DNA of 39,145 nucleotides from an uncultured Gammaproteobacteria bacterium (lineage in GTDB: Bacteria; Pseudomonadota; Gammaproteobacteria; Arenicellales; CALHMG01). Shown piece after piece: positions 26,932 to 35,152 of this stretch (its first letter is position 1; every line of letters starts with the position of its first letter). The DNA lies in assembly GCA_938034705.1 (NCBI GenBank), contig CALHMG010000356.1:1-39145 (forward strand). Direction: 5' to 3'. The translations under genes were made by a program, and so were the position numbers. The notes beneath the pieces were generated by a model. That model searched no databases. It was not told where the DNA came from and saw only the letters and a program-made list of their open reading frames with translations.

Positions 26932-26976
26932 CTGATAACAGGGTCAACCGCGGAGCGGTTGCAGACTAGTTATCAG
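26932..26976. promoter_or_regulatory. Nested palindrome upstream of the Gfo/Idh/MocA gene
   Basis: CTGATAAC (26932-26939) pairs with GTTATCAG (26969-26976), and inside it CAACCGC pairs with GCGGTTG across a 3-base loop (26945-26961). Both stems are perfect. The element ends 57 bases before the GTG start at 27034. It may be an operator or a structured leader; there is no T-run, so a terminator is less likely. Confidence 0.45.
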
Positions 26977-27033
26977 CGCAACACTGTCCGGCACACACCC
27001 GTGCGGTCGTGTAAGCGCCGTTAGGGACAGATC

Positions 27034-28020
27034 GTGAGTACAGCAGTAGAAAATTCCGGGCAGCCTATCCGTTGGGGGATACTGGGCTGTGGTGATGTAA
27101 CAGAAATCAAGAGCGGACCGGCTCTGCAAAAGGCGGCGGGCAGCTCCCTCGTAGCGGTCATGCGACGCGATGGACAAAAAGCAGCAGATTACGCCCAGCG
27201 CCACAACGTCGAGAGTCACTACGATAACGCCGAAGCGCTTATCAATGACAAGAACGTTGATGCCATATACGTAGCAACCCCTCCTTCGAGTCATGCTGAA
27301 CACACCATCGCCGCGGCAAACGCGGGCAAGCCGGTACTGTGCGAAAAACCGATGGGTACAGAACTGATTGACTGCGAACGAATGGCCTACGCTTGCGATC
27401 AGAGCAAAGTTCCTCTCGTCATCGCTTTTTATCGTCGCGCACTGCCGCGTTTCGAAAAACTCCGCGAGCTTGTTCAGGGTGGCGATATTGGCGACCCCAG
27501 AACCGTGCGTGTATGCCACTACCGAAAGGCCACCGATGCCGACCCATCGTGGAAGACCGATCCTGACATCAACGGCGGAGGTCTGTTCGTCGATATGCAG
27601 ACACATACGCTTGACTGGCTTGATCACGTATTCGGTAACGCGGTGACAGCGGCCGGGATCTCAAGCAATCAGGGCGGTCAATACAACGTCGAAGACACCG
27701 TATGTGGCACGATCGAATACTACACGGGCCTGCTCGCACACTTCGAGTGCTGCTACGACGCCGGGCACAACGAAGAACATGTGACCATCAACGGTACCCG
27801 CGGGTCTGTGCGAATGCCCTTCTTTGGAGAAGGACCGATCACGATCAAAACTGACGGAAACGTCGACGAAATTCATATTCCGGATCCAACACATGTCCAC
27901 CAGCCGTTCGTGGAACAGGTGGTCGCTCATATCCGAGGTGAAATCGACAACCCCTGCGATGCCGCAACAGGTTGGCGCAATCTAGAACTGGTGAAGGCAA
28001 TGCTGGTCGGCGACTGCTAG
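27034..28020 (+). CDS. Gfo/Idh/MocA family oxidoreductase
   Basis: This 328-residue NAD(P)-dependent oxidoreductase typically acts on sugars, inositols or related polyols. The Rossmann domain starts PIRWGILGCGDVTE (GxGD variant of the loop at 18-21), and VDAIYVATPPSSHAEH leads to the signature CEKPMGTE with Glu104-Lys105-Pro106. The C-terminal alpha/beta domain has GGGLFVDMQTHTLDWLDHVFG, where the family's substrate/catalytic His-containing motif usually reads D-x-x-x-H. The GTG start at 27034 follows an AGGGA ribosome-like site. It stands alone between the carbonic anhydrase-like gene and a convergent BASS-like gene. The substrate is not evident. Confidence 0.9.
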   Translation: MSTAVENSGQPIRWGILGCGDVTEIKSGPALQKAAGSSLVAVMRRDGQKAADYAQRHNVESHYDNAEALINDKNVDAIYVATPPSSHAEHTIAAANAGKPVLCEKPMGTELIDCERMAYACDQSKVPLVIAFYRRALPRFEKLRELVQGGDIGDPRTVRVCHYRKATDADPSWKTDPDINGGGLFVDMQTHTLDWLDHVFGNAVTAAGISSNQGGQYNVEDTVCGTIEYYTGLLAHFECCYDAGHNEEHVTINGTRGSVRMPFFGEGPITIKTDGNVDEIHIPDPTHVHQPFVEQVVAHIRGEIDNPCDAATGWRNLELVKAMLVGDC

Positions 28021-28076
28021 CAGGCTGACTTCGGGCCAGGCCTCCGGTTTCCGGCGGCTACTTTCGACAGCGCGCG

Positions 28077-29042
28077 TCAGGCGCGTAGCTGCAATCTCTG
28101 AACAACGGGCTTCAGCAACGCCGGCGTCAGATACATCGGAATCTGGGCGATCGCGAAATACAGAAAAATGTCGTCATCGATGTCACGCGGCAAAACAGCG
28201 AGTAGCAGACCCATGTTGCAGTTTGCGGCACCCAGCCCGACAGCGAAGGACTTGCGCCAGCCTAGCGCACGCGTCGCAATCGCCCCGAGCCCAAACAGTC
28301 CAACGTTAGCCACAAAACTCAGCAACACCACAGCCAGCACACGCGCTGGCTCCTGCAGTGCTCTGGCCATGACGCCATCCATAATGGCTATGGCGAAGAT
28401 GAGCAGCCAGATCACAGCAACCAGATCGAGCGTCGACTTTGCTTCACGGATTCGATGCATGCCCACCACACGTCTGAGAAAAAACCCCAGGGCGCTGCAA
28501 AGAACGACAAAACCCAGCAGCCGAAAAAAAAGCTCCCAGACCGTGATGGTCATAGTGAAGCTCAATACGTGGGCCACCACCGAAACCGAAAATGGTGCGA
28601 GAAACAGTGCACCGACCATAACCAGCAAACAAAGATCCGAATCAAGATCGAGAAGTGACGCCATGGCGGGTGACGCCGTTATCGGTGGCGCCGCTGCCAT
28701 CAGTATTACGGCCAGCACCAGACCCGACGGCTGTGATGCCATGCCGCTGGCCAGCCAGACCACGATCGGACTGATGACAAGAACGAGCAGGATCGCGAAA
28801 CCAAGCGTCAGCGGTCGTGCCAGCAGGTCCCGCACATGTGGAAGGTCCATCCGCATGACAGACAGGATCAACAGAATACCTATGGACAGGCTCATGATCG
28901 GGCGCAGACTGGAGGCCAGCGCCGGCAGCGCCAGACCGGCGAAAACACCAAGAGCCAGTACGATGATCGCCCGGCGAGCCAGAAAGTCAGTAACTGCCCT
29001 GAGCAAATCGAGTTCCGATGAAATGATCCCTGAGAAAGACAA
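28077..29042 (-). CDS. BASS-like (bile acid:sodium symporter fold) membrane protein
   Basis: The product is 321 residues with about nine to ten hydrophobic segments. The order resembles the bile-acid/sodium symporter superfamily: an N-terminal ALGVFAGLALPAL segment, the MSLSIGILLILSVMRMDL helix, VILMAAAPPITASPAMASLLDLD where the family has a crossing, substrate-binding helix, and a second crossing region GLGAANCNMGLLLAVLP matching the family's GxxNxxLxLA pattern. The pseudo-twofold repeat is consistent with that fold. The transported compound is unknown. Its start is only 15 bp from the divergent glpD start, so its promoter must lie at least partly in glpD coding sequence. Confidence 0.72.
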   Translation of the reverse strand: MSFSGIISSELDLLRAVTDFLARRAIIVLALGVFAGLALPALASSLRPIMSLSIGILLILSVMRMDLPHVRDLLARPLTLGFAILLVLVISPIVVWLASGMASQPSGLVLAVILMAAAPPITASPAMASLLDLDSDLCLLVMVGALFLAPFSVSVVAHVLSFTMTITVWELFFRLLGFVVLCSALGFFLRRVVGMHRIREAKSTLDLVAVIWLLIFAIAIMDGVMARALQEPARVLAVVLLSFVANVGLFGLGAIATRALGWRKSFAVGLGAANCNMGLLLAVLPRDIDDDIFLYFAIAQIPMYLTPALLKPVVQRLQLRA

Positions 29043-29057
29043 TCATAGTAGCAACTC

Positions 29058-30635
29058 ATGGCACACTCGCTGCCAATGACTGAGCCTCATGACAATATAA
29101 ATGCCGGTGACGGAGCGGATTTTGACGTCGCTGTAATTGGCGCTGGCATCAATGGCGCCGGTATCGCTCGCGATGCGGCCGGCCGCGGCGCCCGTGTTGC
29201 CCTGATCGAAATGAATGACATTGCGTCAGCAACGTCATCAGCAAGCAGCAAGCTCATTCACGGTGGCATTCGTTACCTTGAACATTACGAATTCTCGCTT
29301 GTCCGCGAAGCCCTTTCCGAACGGGAAGTGCTGCTGTCGATTGCCCCGCATTTGATCAAGCCGATGGGGTTCGTCATGCCCCATGTTCCTCACCTGAGGC
29401 CGGCATGGATGATCCGAATCGGTCTGGCCCTTTATGACCGTATCGGCGGCAAGCGTTCTCTTCCCGCAAGCCGAGCCGTCGATCTCGCGCGCGATCCGCT
29501 TGGCGTTGGCCTGAAACCTGAACTGAAGAAAGGATACGTCTATTCCGACTGCTTTGTTGACGATGCTCGCCTGGTCATTGGCAACGTGACCGATGCCGTC
29601 GCAAGGGGGGCGACCTTCTTTTCGCGTCACAAACTTGAAAACGCAAAGCCGAACGGCAGCGGCTGGACGCTGAAACTGTCTAGCGGTGCCAATGAATCAA
29701 CGATTCGTGCTCGCTCCATAGTCAACGCGGCGGGTCCGTGGGTGCGGGACATTGTCGACCGGCTGGACAAGGCGACCACCGCAAACGACGTACGACTGGT
29801 AAAGGGCAGCCACATCGTTGTGCCACGCCTTTACAACGGCGATCACGCGTACATTCTTCAGAACGATGACCGCCGTGTCGTGTTTACGATCCCGTATGAG
29901 AAGCACTATTGCGCCATCGGCACAACGGACACACCGTTCGACGGCGATCCATCAAAAGTCGAGATTGATGATGAAGAGATCGACTACTTAACGTCCGTGG
30001 CCTCGAAATTCATGATGTACCCGGTCAACCGGGGCGATGTCGTGTCCACATGGTCCGGCGTTCGACCGCTGTTCGACGACGGCCAGACCAATGCGTCCAA
30101 AGTGACGCGCGACTACACGCTTGAGCGCATTGATGTCGACGGGGCCGGACCGGTCATCTCAATCTATGGCGGCAAAGTCACCACCTACAGACACCTTGCC
30201 GAAGATCTGATGGGCAAGATTTCCGATGTCGTTCCCGGAGAGCCCTGGACCTCAACGGAGCCACTGCCGGGCGGAGAGTTTGTATGGCGTGATCGCGAAC
30301 GCCATCTGCAAACCGCGATTGCCAGATACGACTTCTTGCATCGGGATACCGTACGGGCGCTGTTTCGCCGTCACGGTGACCGGATCGAGCAGGTTCTCAG
30401 CGGCGTCACCAGCGAGTCGCAAATGGGACAGCACTTTGGCGATACGCTGTACGAGGTCGAAGTTGAGTGGTTTATCGATCGCGAGTGGGCCTGTGAACCC
30501 GACGATATTCTGTGGCGGAGGACCCGTTGCGGGGTACACCTCGGCGACCGTCAGCAGGAGCATTTCGCCCACTGGCTCAGAGTACGCGTGGGCGCGCTGC
30601 CGGGCGCCGGCGAGAAATCAAAAAACCGAATGTAA
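29058..30635 (+). CDS. glpD: Glycerol-3-phosphate dehydrogenase (aerobic, FAD type)
   Basis: The product is 525 residues. GlpD oxidises glycerol 3-phosphate to dihydroxyacetone phosphate and passes electrons to quinone at the inner membrane. The FAD loop VIGAGINGAGIARDAAGRG (26-44) is followed by LIEMNDIASATSSASSKLIHGGIRYLEHYEFSLVREA, a highly diagnostic stretch. YSDCFVDDARLVI and VSTWSGVRPL follow, and SIYGGKVTTYRHLAED near residue 380 is the second nucleotide contact. The C-terminal helical domain is complete (ERHLQTAIARYDFLHRDTVRALFRRHG). A second ATG at 29076 is also a possible start. It is not next to glpF/glpK here. It is divergent from the BASS-like gene and about 140 bp from panC. Confidence 0.95.
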   Translation: MAHSLPMTEPHDNINAGDGADFDVAVIGAGINGAGIARDAAGRGARVALIEMNDIASATSSASSKLIHGGIRYLEHYEFSLVREALSEREVLLSIAPHLIKPMGFVMPHVPHLRPAWMIRIGLALYDRIGGKRSLPASRAVDLARDPLGVGLKPELKKGYVYSDCFVDDARLVIGNVTDAVARGATFFSRHKLENAKPNGSGWTLKLSSGANESTIRARSIVNAAGPWVRDIVDRLDKATTANDVRLVKGSHIVVPRLYNGDHAYILQNDDRRVVFTIPYEKHYCAIGTTDTPFDGDPSKVEIDDEEIDYLTSVASKFMMYPVNRGDVVSTWSGVRPLFDDGQTNASKVTRDYTLERIDVDGAGPVISIYGGKVTTYRHLAEDLMGKISDVVPGEPWTSTEPLPGGEFVWRDRERHLQTAIARYDFLHRDTVRALFRRHGDRIEQVLSGVTSESQMGQHFGDTLYEVEVEWFIDREWACEPDDILWRRTRCGVHLGDRQQEHFAHWLRVRVGALPGAGEKSKNRM

Positions 30636-30776
30636 ATAAAGGTTTATGTCGCCAATTTGATCGCAAATTAGGCATTGGCCGGATTGAAAATCTACGCCCG
30701 GCCCACCATACCTATACTGGTGCAAGGGGAAAATCGCTCGCATATACTGCGGGGCCGATCGAGGGCGCAAATCGCT

Positions 30777-31739
30777 GTGACGACATTGACTACTCTGTCC
30801 AAGGACATCATCGAACTACCGGACCCGTCTTCTGCACGGGCCTGGTGCACTGACGCTCGATCGGCGGGCAACACCATCGGCTATGTACCCACCATGGGTG
30901 CGCTTCATGATGGTCACCTGTCACTGGTGAGGCGCTCAGTTGCCGAGAACGACAAGACTGTCGTCAGTATTTTCGTCAACCCTCTGCAGTTCGATGATCC
31001 CGATGATCTCGCCAAGTACCCGCGTGACATGCAAAGCGATATCGACATGCTGCGCAGCGTCGGTTGCGACATGGTGTACTTCGGAACACTCGAAGGCTTC
31101 TTCCCGGAACTCGATGACCTCAATGATCTGGTCAAGCTGGATTCGGGACCCAACGGGGCGGGCCTGGAAGGAGACCTGCGACCGGGTCATCTCGACGGTG
31201 TCCGCACCATCGTGAATCGACTGTTTACGACGGTCGGAGACTGTCGGGCGTACTTCGGCGAAAAAGATTTCCAGCAGACCCTTGTTGTAACGGATCTGGC
31301 GACGCAGATGGGCTATCCCGAAATCGTTGTTTGTCCGACGCTGCGCGAACCCTCGGGGCTGGCCATGTCGTCGCGCAATCAGCGCCTGAACGACATCGAG
31401 CGTCAGCGGGCATCCTGCATTTTTCGCGCACTGCAGGCGGCGGACGTCGCCTGGCAAAATGGTGAACGTGACGCCGATGCGCTTCGCGCATCCATGCGCA
31501 AGGTGCTGTCGGAAGCCGGTGTCGAGGTGGAATACGCTGACGTCCGCGATCCCGAAGCCTGGACCGCAAACTCACCGTTTGGTGAACTCGCACGTGCGCA
31601 GGCACTCATCGCAATTCGCATGGGCGACGTTCGCCTGATCGACAACATGCGTCTGGAATCAATCGCTGCCAACACCGATTTCGACGAAGACGGTATCGGC
31701 CAGGTTATCTCCGCCGGCGGCGCCTGGATCCCGTTCTGA
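30777..31739 (+). CDS. panC: Pantoate--beta-alanine ligase
   Basis: The product is 320 residues from the GTG at 30777; a longer frame to 30675 would add a poorly conserved tail and is not used. PanC joins pantoate and beta-alanine with ATP to make pantothenate. The motifs are VPTMGALHDGHLSL (the HIGH-like element, 37-50), VVSIFVNPLQF, RPGHLDGVRTIVNRLFTTV, YFGEKDFQQ and the KMSKS-like MSSRNQRL. The C-terminus extends about 40 residues past the usual end (NMRLESIAANTDF and on), slightly long for the family. No panB or panD is in the window. Two TATACT hexamers (30713 and 30743) upstream could be -10 elements, but I found no matching -35. Confidence 0.95.
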   Translation: MTTLTTLSKDIIELPDPSSARAWCTDARSAGNTIGYVPTMGALHDGHLSLVRRSVAENDKTVVSIFVNPLQFDDPDDLAKYPRDMQSDIDMLRSVGCDMVYFGTLEGFFPELDDLNDLVKLDSGPNGAGLEGDLRPGHLDGVRTIVNRLFTTVGDCRAYFGEKDFQQTLVVTDLATQMGYPEIVVCPTLREPSGLAMSSRNQRLNDIERQRASCIFRALQAADVAWQNGERDADALRASMRKVLSEAGVEVEYADVRDPEAWTANSPFGELARAQALIAIRMGDVRLIDNMRLESIAANTDFDEDGIGQVISAGGAWIPF

Positions 31740-31779
31740 TCCAGCCACGCTAGTCAGAGGCCGTCGATCACCTACGCCC

Positions 31780-31797
31780 CTGAAAACCCTGTCAGGA
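31780..31797. terminator. Possible terminator after panC
   Basis: CCTGA, 8-base loop, TCAGG, with A-rich flanks, 41 bp after the panC stop. The stem is short, so it is tentative. Confidence 0.3.
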
Positions 31798-31802
31798 AAA
31801 CC

Positions 31803-31887
31803 AGCCGGAGCTTGCAACGCAAACTCACTCTGCTCCGAAAGCGAGCCGGAGTTTGCAAAGCAAACTCCCCTCGCCCGAAAGGGCGAG
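31803..31887. repeat. Paired hairpin repeats between convergent panC and mmsA
   Basis: Two 24-bp direct copies beginning AGCCGGAG (31803-31826 and 31844-31867) differ at two bases. The second forms a perfect hairpin GAGTTTGC-AAA-GCAAACTC (31849-31867). Directly after it CTCGCCC-GAAA-GGGCGAG (31870-31887) is a perfect 7-bp stem with a GNRA-type tetraloop, ending next to the mmsA stop. They probably serve as two-way termination or 3' end protection. Confidence 0.7.
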
Positions 31888-31888
31888 C

Positions 31889-33403
31889 CTATTCAGAACC
31901 GCTTCTGAAATTAAACACGGCGCCGTCGCGAATGCCCGAAGGCCAGCGCGCGGTAATGGTCTTCATGCGGGTGTAGAAACGCACGCCTTCCATGCCGTGT
32001 ATGTGGTGATCGCCGAACAGCGAGCGCTTCCAGCCTCCAAAGCTGTGATAGGCCACGGGTACGGGGATCGGCACGTTCACGCCGACCATGCCGATCTGAA
32101 CGTTTGTGGTAAACGCTCGCGCGCAATCACCATCGCGAGTGAAGATCGCAGCGCCGTTGCCGTATTCGTGCTCTGTCACGAGTTTTTCAGCTTCGTCGTA
32201 GGTATCGACACGGACCACACACAGCACCGGGCCAAAAATTTCGTCGGTGTAGATCGACATGCTGGGCTTCACCTTGTCGAACAGGCAGCCGCCGATAAAC
32301 GCGCCATTTTCGTGGCCCGCGACGGAGTGACCTCGCCCGTCAATAACCAGCTCAGCGCCTTCCGCAACGCCCTTGTCGACGTAACCGTGAACCTTCTCGC
32401 AATGTGCCGGAGTGACAAGGGGCCCCATTTCGGTCGAAGCGTCGGTGTAGGACCCGACTTTGAGGCCCTTGATCTTCGGTGTCAGCTTCTCGATCAACTG
32501 ATCCGCAGTCTCGTCACCGACTGCAACAACTACTGAAATCGCCATGCATCGCTCACCCGCCGAGCCGTACGCGGCGCCCATCGTCGCATCAACGGCCTGG
32601 TCAAGATCTGCATCGGGCATCACGACCATATGGTTCTTGGCGCCGCACAGTGCCTGCACTCGCTTGTTGTTCGCACAACCGGTCTGGTAGATGTATTCGC
32701 CAATCTGGGTGCTTCCAACAAAACTGATGGCGTCGACCCGGGGATCCGTCAGCAGCGTATCCACCGACTCCTTGTCGCCGTTCACAACATTCAGCACGCC
32801 ATCGGGCAGCCCGGCTTCGGTCATCAGCTCCGCAAGACGCAACGGACAGGATGGGTCTTTCTCGGATGGCTTGAGGATAAAGGTGTTACCGCAAGCGATC
32901 GCGACCGGAAACATCCACATCGGCACCATGGCCGGGAAGTTAAATGGCGTGATGCCAGCACACACACCGACCGGCTGGCGCACGTTGTACATGTCAACAC
33001 CTGACGCCACGCCTTCGGAGTAGTCGCCCTTGAGTAGCTGCGGAATGCCGCAGGCAAACTCGACCACCTCAACGCCACGCTGAATCGACCCTTTTGCGTC
33101 CTCGATGGTCTTGCCGTGCTCCGCGGAAACCAGCTGTGCGATCTCGTCCATGTTTGCGTAAACGAGTTCGCGGAACTTGAACATCACCTGGGCACGCTTG
33201 GCAGGTGGTGTCGCCGACCATGCGGGCAAAGCCGCCGCCGCACTTGCGATCGCGGCACGCGTCTCGTCAGCGCTCGCCAACGGCACCAGCGTTGTGACCT
33301 CACCCGTTGCCGGGTTGTAAACATCACCAAAGCGCCCACCGTCGCTTTGGACCTTTTTGCCGCCAATATAGTGATGCAAAGTCTGCTTTACGCGCGTGTC
33401 CAT
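31889..33403 (-). CDS. mmsA: CoA-acylating methylmalonate-semialdehyde dehydrogenase
   Basis: The product is 504 residues. It belongs to the aldehyde dehydrogenase superfamily, in the branch that converts methylmalonate or malonate semialdehyde plus CoA and NAD to propionyl- or acetyl-CoA, in valine, beta-alanine and inositol breakdown. Diagnostic segments are HYIGGKKVQS at the N-terminus, ITPFNFPAMVPMWMFPVAIACGN, ILKPSEKDPS, FVGSTQIGEYIY, ALCGAKNHMVVMPDAD (no general-base Glu, as in this CoA-dependent branch), the nucleophile Cys286 in GSAGERCMAIS, and FGGWKRSLFGDHHIHGMEGVRFYT. Length is normal. It stands alone on the minus strand with strong hairpins after the stop. The 3-hydroxyisobutyrate dehydrogenase-like gene at 24.2-25.0 kb could feed the same pathway. 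Confidence 0.94.
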   Translation of the reverse strand: MDTRVKQTLHHYIGGKKVQSDGGRFGDVYNPATGEVTTLVPLASADETRAAIASAAAALPAWSATPPAKRAQVMFKFRELVYANMDEIAQLVSAEHGKTIEDAKGSIQRGVEVVEFACGIPQLLKGDYSEGVASGVDMYNVRQPVGVCAGITPFNFPAMVPMWMFPVAIACGNTFILKPSEKDPSCPLRLAELMTEAGLPDGVLNVVNGDKESVDTLLTDPRVDAISFVGSTQIGEYIYQTGCANNKRVQALCGAKNHMVVMPDADLDQAVDATMGAAYGSAGERCMAISVVVAVGDETADQLIEKLTPKIKGLKVGSYTDASTEMGPLVTPAHCEKVHGYVDKGVAEGAELVIDGRGHSVAGHENGAFIGGCLFDKVKPSMSIYTDEIFGPVLCVVRVDTYDEAEKLVTEHEYGNGAAIFTRDGDCARAFTTNVQIGMVGVNVPIPVPVAYHSFGGWKRSLFGDHHIHGMEGVRFYTRMKTITARWPSGIRDGAVFNFRSGSE

Positions 33404-33627
33404 AATATGATCTCGTTGGGTAGTATCTTTTTAGTGTTCTGTCGTTTTTGTCCGCGAGGCTGATCGACCGTTTCGATTGAATCCCTATGCCCCGATATGC
33501 CCTTGATCATACCAAGCCCCTGAGGACTGCCAGAGCCGAGTTTGGTCTGTCAGAACCCAATATTGGCCTGCGAAGACCGTGTTTTGTGCTTTTCGCCGGG
33601 CGGGGGAACCCGCCATATCGCTTTGCG

Positions 33628-33987
33628 GTGAATATCTCGCTGTGCCGACCACTGACCGTGGTGGCAATACTGCTGACTACTCCGGTCCAGGCCAACGAAA
33701 CGGGATTCGAAGTCATGGCCCGGCTCTACTACGACATTGAGGTAATGAGCTTTTGCGGGGGCGCGACGAGTGAGGTGATGGCCGCATTTCGCTCTGAACA
33801 GACAGCGGTGACCAGACGTCATTCGATCACAACCGCAGAAGACGACAGAGCGCGTTTTGAAGCCGCGCGACGTGCGGATCGCGAATGGAAGAACCGTGGC
33901 CTTGGCGGTTTCAGGCACTGGTGCAGACAGGAGGGTCTGGCCGCCGTCCGGCGTTTTTCCCCTTCACGCACCTACAGTCGGCACTGA
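33628..33987 (+). CDS. Small secreted protein of unknown function
   Basis: The product is 119 residues from a GTG at 33628, chosen because it gives a signal peptide (MNISLCRPLTVVAILLTTPVQANET); an ATG at 33487 would add 47 residues without any visible domain. The mature part has RLYYDIEVMSFCGG, a charged helix-forming middle (AEDDRARFEAARRADREWKNRG) and GFRHWCRQEG, so two Cys about 55 residues apart may form a disulfide. There is no strong ribosome site. A 10-bp-stem hairpin follows the stop. It is probably a genuine periplasmic protein, but the function is unknown to me. Confidence 0.5.
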   Translation: MNISLCRPLTVVAILLTTPVQANETGFEVMARLYYDIEVMSFCGGATSEVMAAFRSEQTAVTRRHSITTAEDDRARFEAARRADREWKNRGLGGFRHWCRQEGLAAVRRFSPSRTYSRH

Positions 33988-33992
33988 TCCGC

Positions 33993-34024
33993 TTGCGCCT
34001 GCCCGCTGCGATGAGCAGGCGCAA
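33993..34024. terminator. Hairpin between convergent genes, possible bidirectional terminator
   Basis: TTGCGCCTGC (33993-34002) and GCAGGCGCAA (34015-34024) form a perfect 10-bp stem around a 12-base loop. It lies 5 bp after the small secreted gene and about 80 bp beyond the stop of the convergent MetE-like gene. There is no T-run. Confidence 0.5.
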
Positions 34025-34104
34025 TCTGCGTCAAAGGTCAGAGCCTCCATTCAACTACAGACCACGAGAACAGTCTCGCCAGACCGATCTCGAAACACTG
34101 ATGT

Positions 34105-35148
34105 TCAGATACTCGCCGCAGCCGCGGTCAGGTTGCCCAGTTTACGTAACGCGAGATCACGACCGAGTAAACCCAGTCCGCAGTCTGGTGCCGCGATGAG
34201 TCGCGCAGACTCAATATGCTCAAGAGCCGCCTGCAGACGCTGCACTATCTCGTCAACAGGCTCCACGTAACTCTTGGCAACCGCGACCACACCAAGAATC
34301 ACAGTTGTCGCATCATAGCGCTCCAACAGCGTAAGGTCGTTGTGACGATGCGCGTCTTCGATCGACACCTGATCAATACTGCTCGCATTGACGGCGTCCG
34401 CGAGCTCAAAGTAGGCGCCGGCATCAGCCTTCGGGTAGTTTGGGTTATCCAGTCGGTCCGGGTACCCGCAGCACATGTGCATCACCCGTGTTACCGAGGG
34501 CGGACAGCCTTCAAAGGCTCTCTCGACATGGGCCATCCCGTATTCCAAAGCCCGTGATGGCTGGCGCGCAAAAACCGGTTCGTCGATCTGGATATAACGA
34601 CATCCTGCCTTTGCCAACGCGAGAATTTCGTAATTCAGCGCGTCCGCAATCGCCTCGCCACGTTGTTGCGCATCATCGTAAAATCGATCGCCAACGGTGT
34701 CGCCCATCGTCATCGGTCCCGGCAACGTCATCTTCACGGGGCGGTCGGTTGCCCCCTGCGCCGCAGCAAAGTCGTCCGGCAGAAAACTCTCCCGGGCAGC
34801 GACGGGCCCGCGAATCGTCGGCAAGGCCGCCGTGTAGTTTCCCCCGCGCACCGGCTGATCGGTCAGGTTTTCAAAATCGAAACCGTCAAGATGACGGCAG
34901 TGATAGTGGATGTAGTTTTCGCGCGGAACCTCACCATCGGTTGGAATATCGATTCCGGCGTCTACCTGTGCTGTAACGGCGTCGACGATGCCGCGATTTA
35001 TGGTTTCCCGGGCGTCGTCTCCCAGTGCCTCTATCGCTTCCGCCCATCCGGCCGTGGGGTTCGCCTTGTCAGGATTGTCGAACCAGTCCGGCAGGGTTAC
35101 GAATTGCGGCTTTGGAAAAGCGCCGATCGTTGTTGTCCTGAGTGTCAT
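34105..35148 (-). CDS. MetE C-terminal-like (UROD/MetE superfamily) protein
   Basis: The product is 347 residues, a TIM-barrel of the cobalamin-independent methionine synthase C-terminal family, without the N-terminal MetE half. It keeps the N-terminal TTTIGAFPKP, IPTDGEVPRENYIHYH, LPGPMTMGD, YIQIDEPVF and the zinc ligands: His224-x-Cys226 in MHMCCGYP, Glu264 in SIEDAH and Cys323 in APDCGLG. It is thus competent to bind zinc and activate a thiol for methyl transfer; the methyl donor and acceptor are unknown, since stand-alone forms do not always use methyl-folate. Its ATG is 4 bp after the stop of the potC-like permease gene, so it is the last gene of the transporter operon. Confidence 0.85.
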   Translation of the reverse strand: MTLRTTTIGAFPKPQFVTLPDWFDNPDKANPTAGWAEAIEALGDDARETINRGIVDAVTAQVDAGIDIPTDGEVPRENYIHYHCRHLDGFDFENLTDQPVRGGNYTAALPTIRGPVAARESFLPDDFAAAQGATDRPVKMTLPGPMTMGDTVGDRFYDDAQQRGEAIADALNYEILALAKAGCRYIQIDEPVFARQPSRALEYGMAHVERAFEGCPPSVTRVMHMCCGYPDRLDNPNYPKADAGAYFELADAVNASSIDQVSIEDAHRHNDLTLLERYDATTVILGVVAVAKSYVEPVDEIVQRLQAALEHIESARLIAAPDCGLGLLGRDLALRKLGNLTAAAASI

Positions 35149-35152
35149 TGGC

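Noticed and set aside
28168-29079. 303-codon plus-strand reading frame
   Set aside because: Antisense to the BASS-like membrane protein and extremely Ser/Arg/Thr-rich; a shadow frame.
30684-30748. Promoter built on TTGAAA and TATACT upstream of panC
   Set aside because: The spacing is 23 bases, too long for a standard sigma-70 promoter; the second TATACT has no -35.
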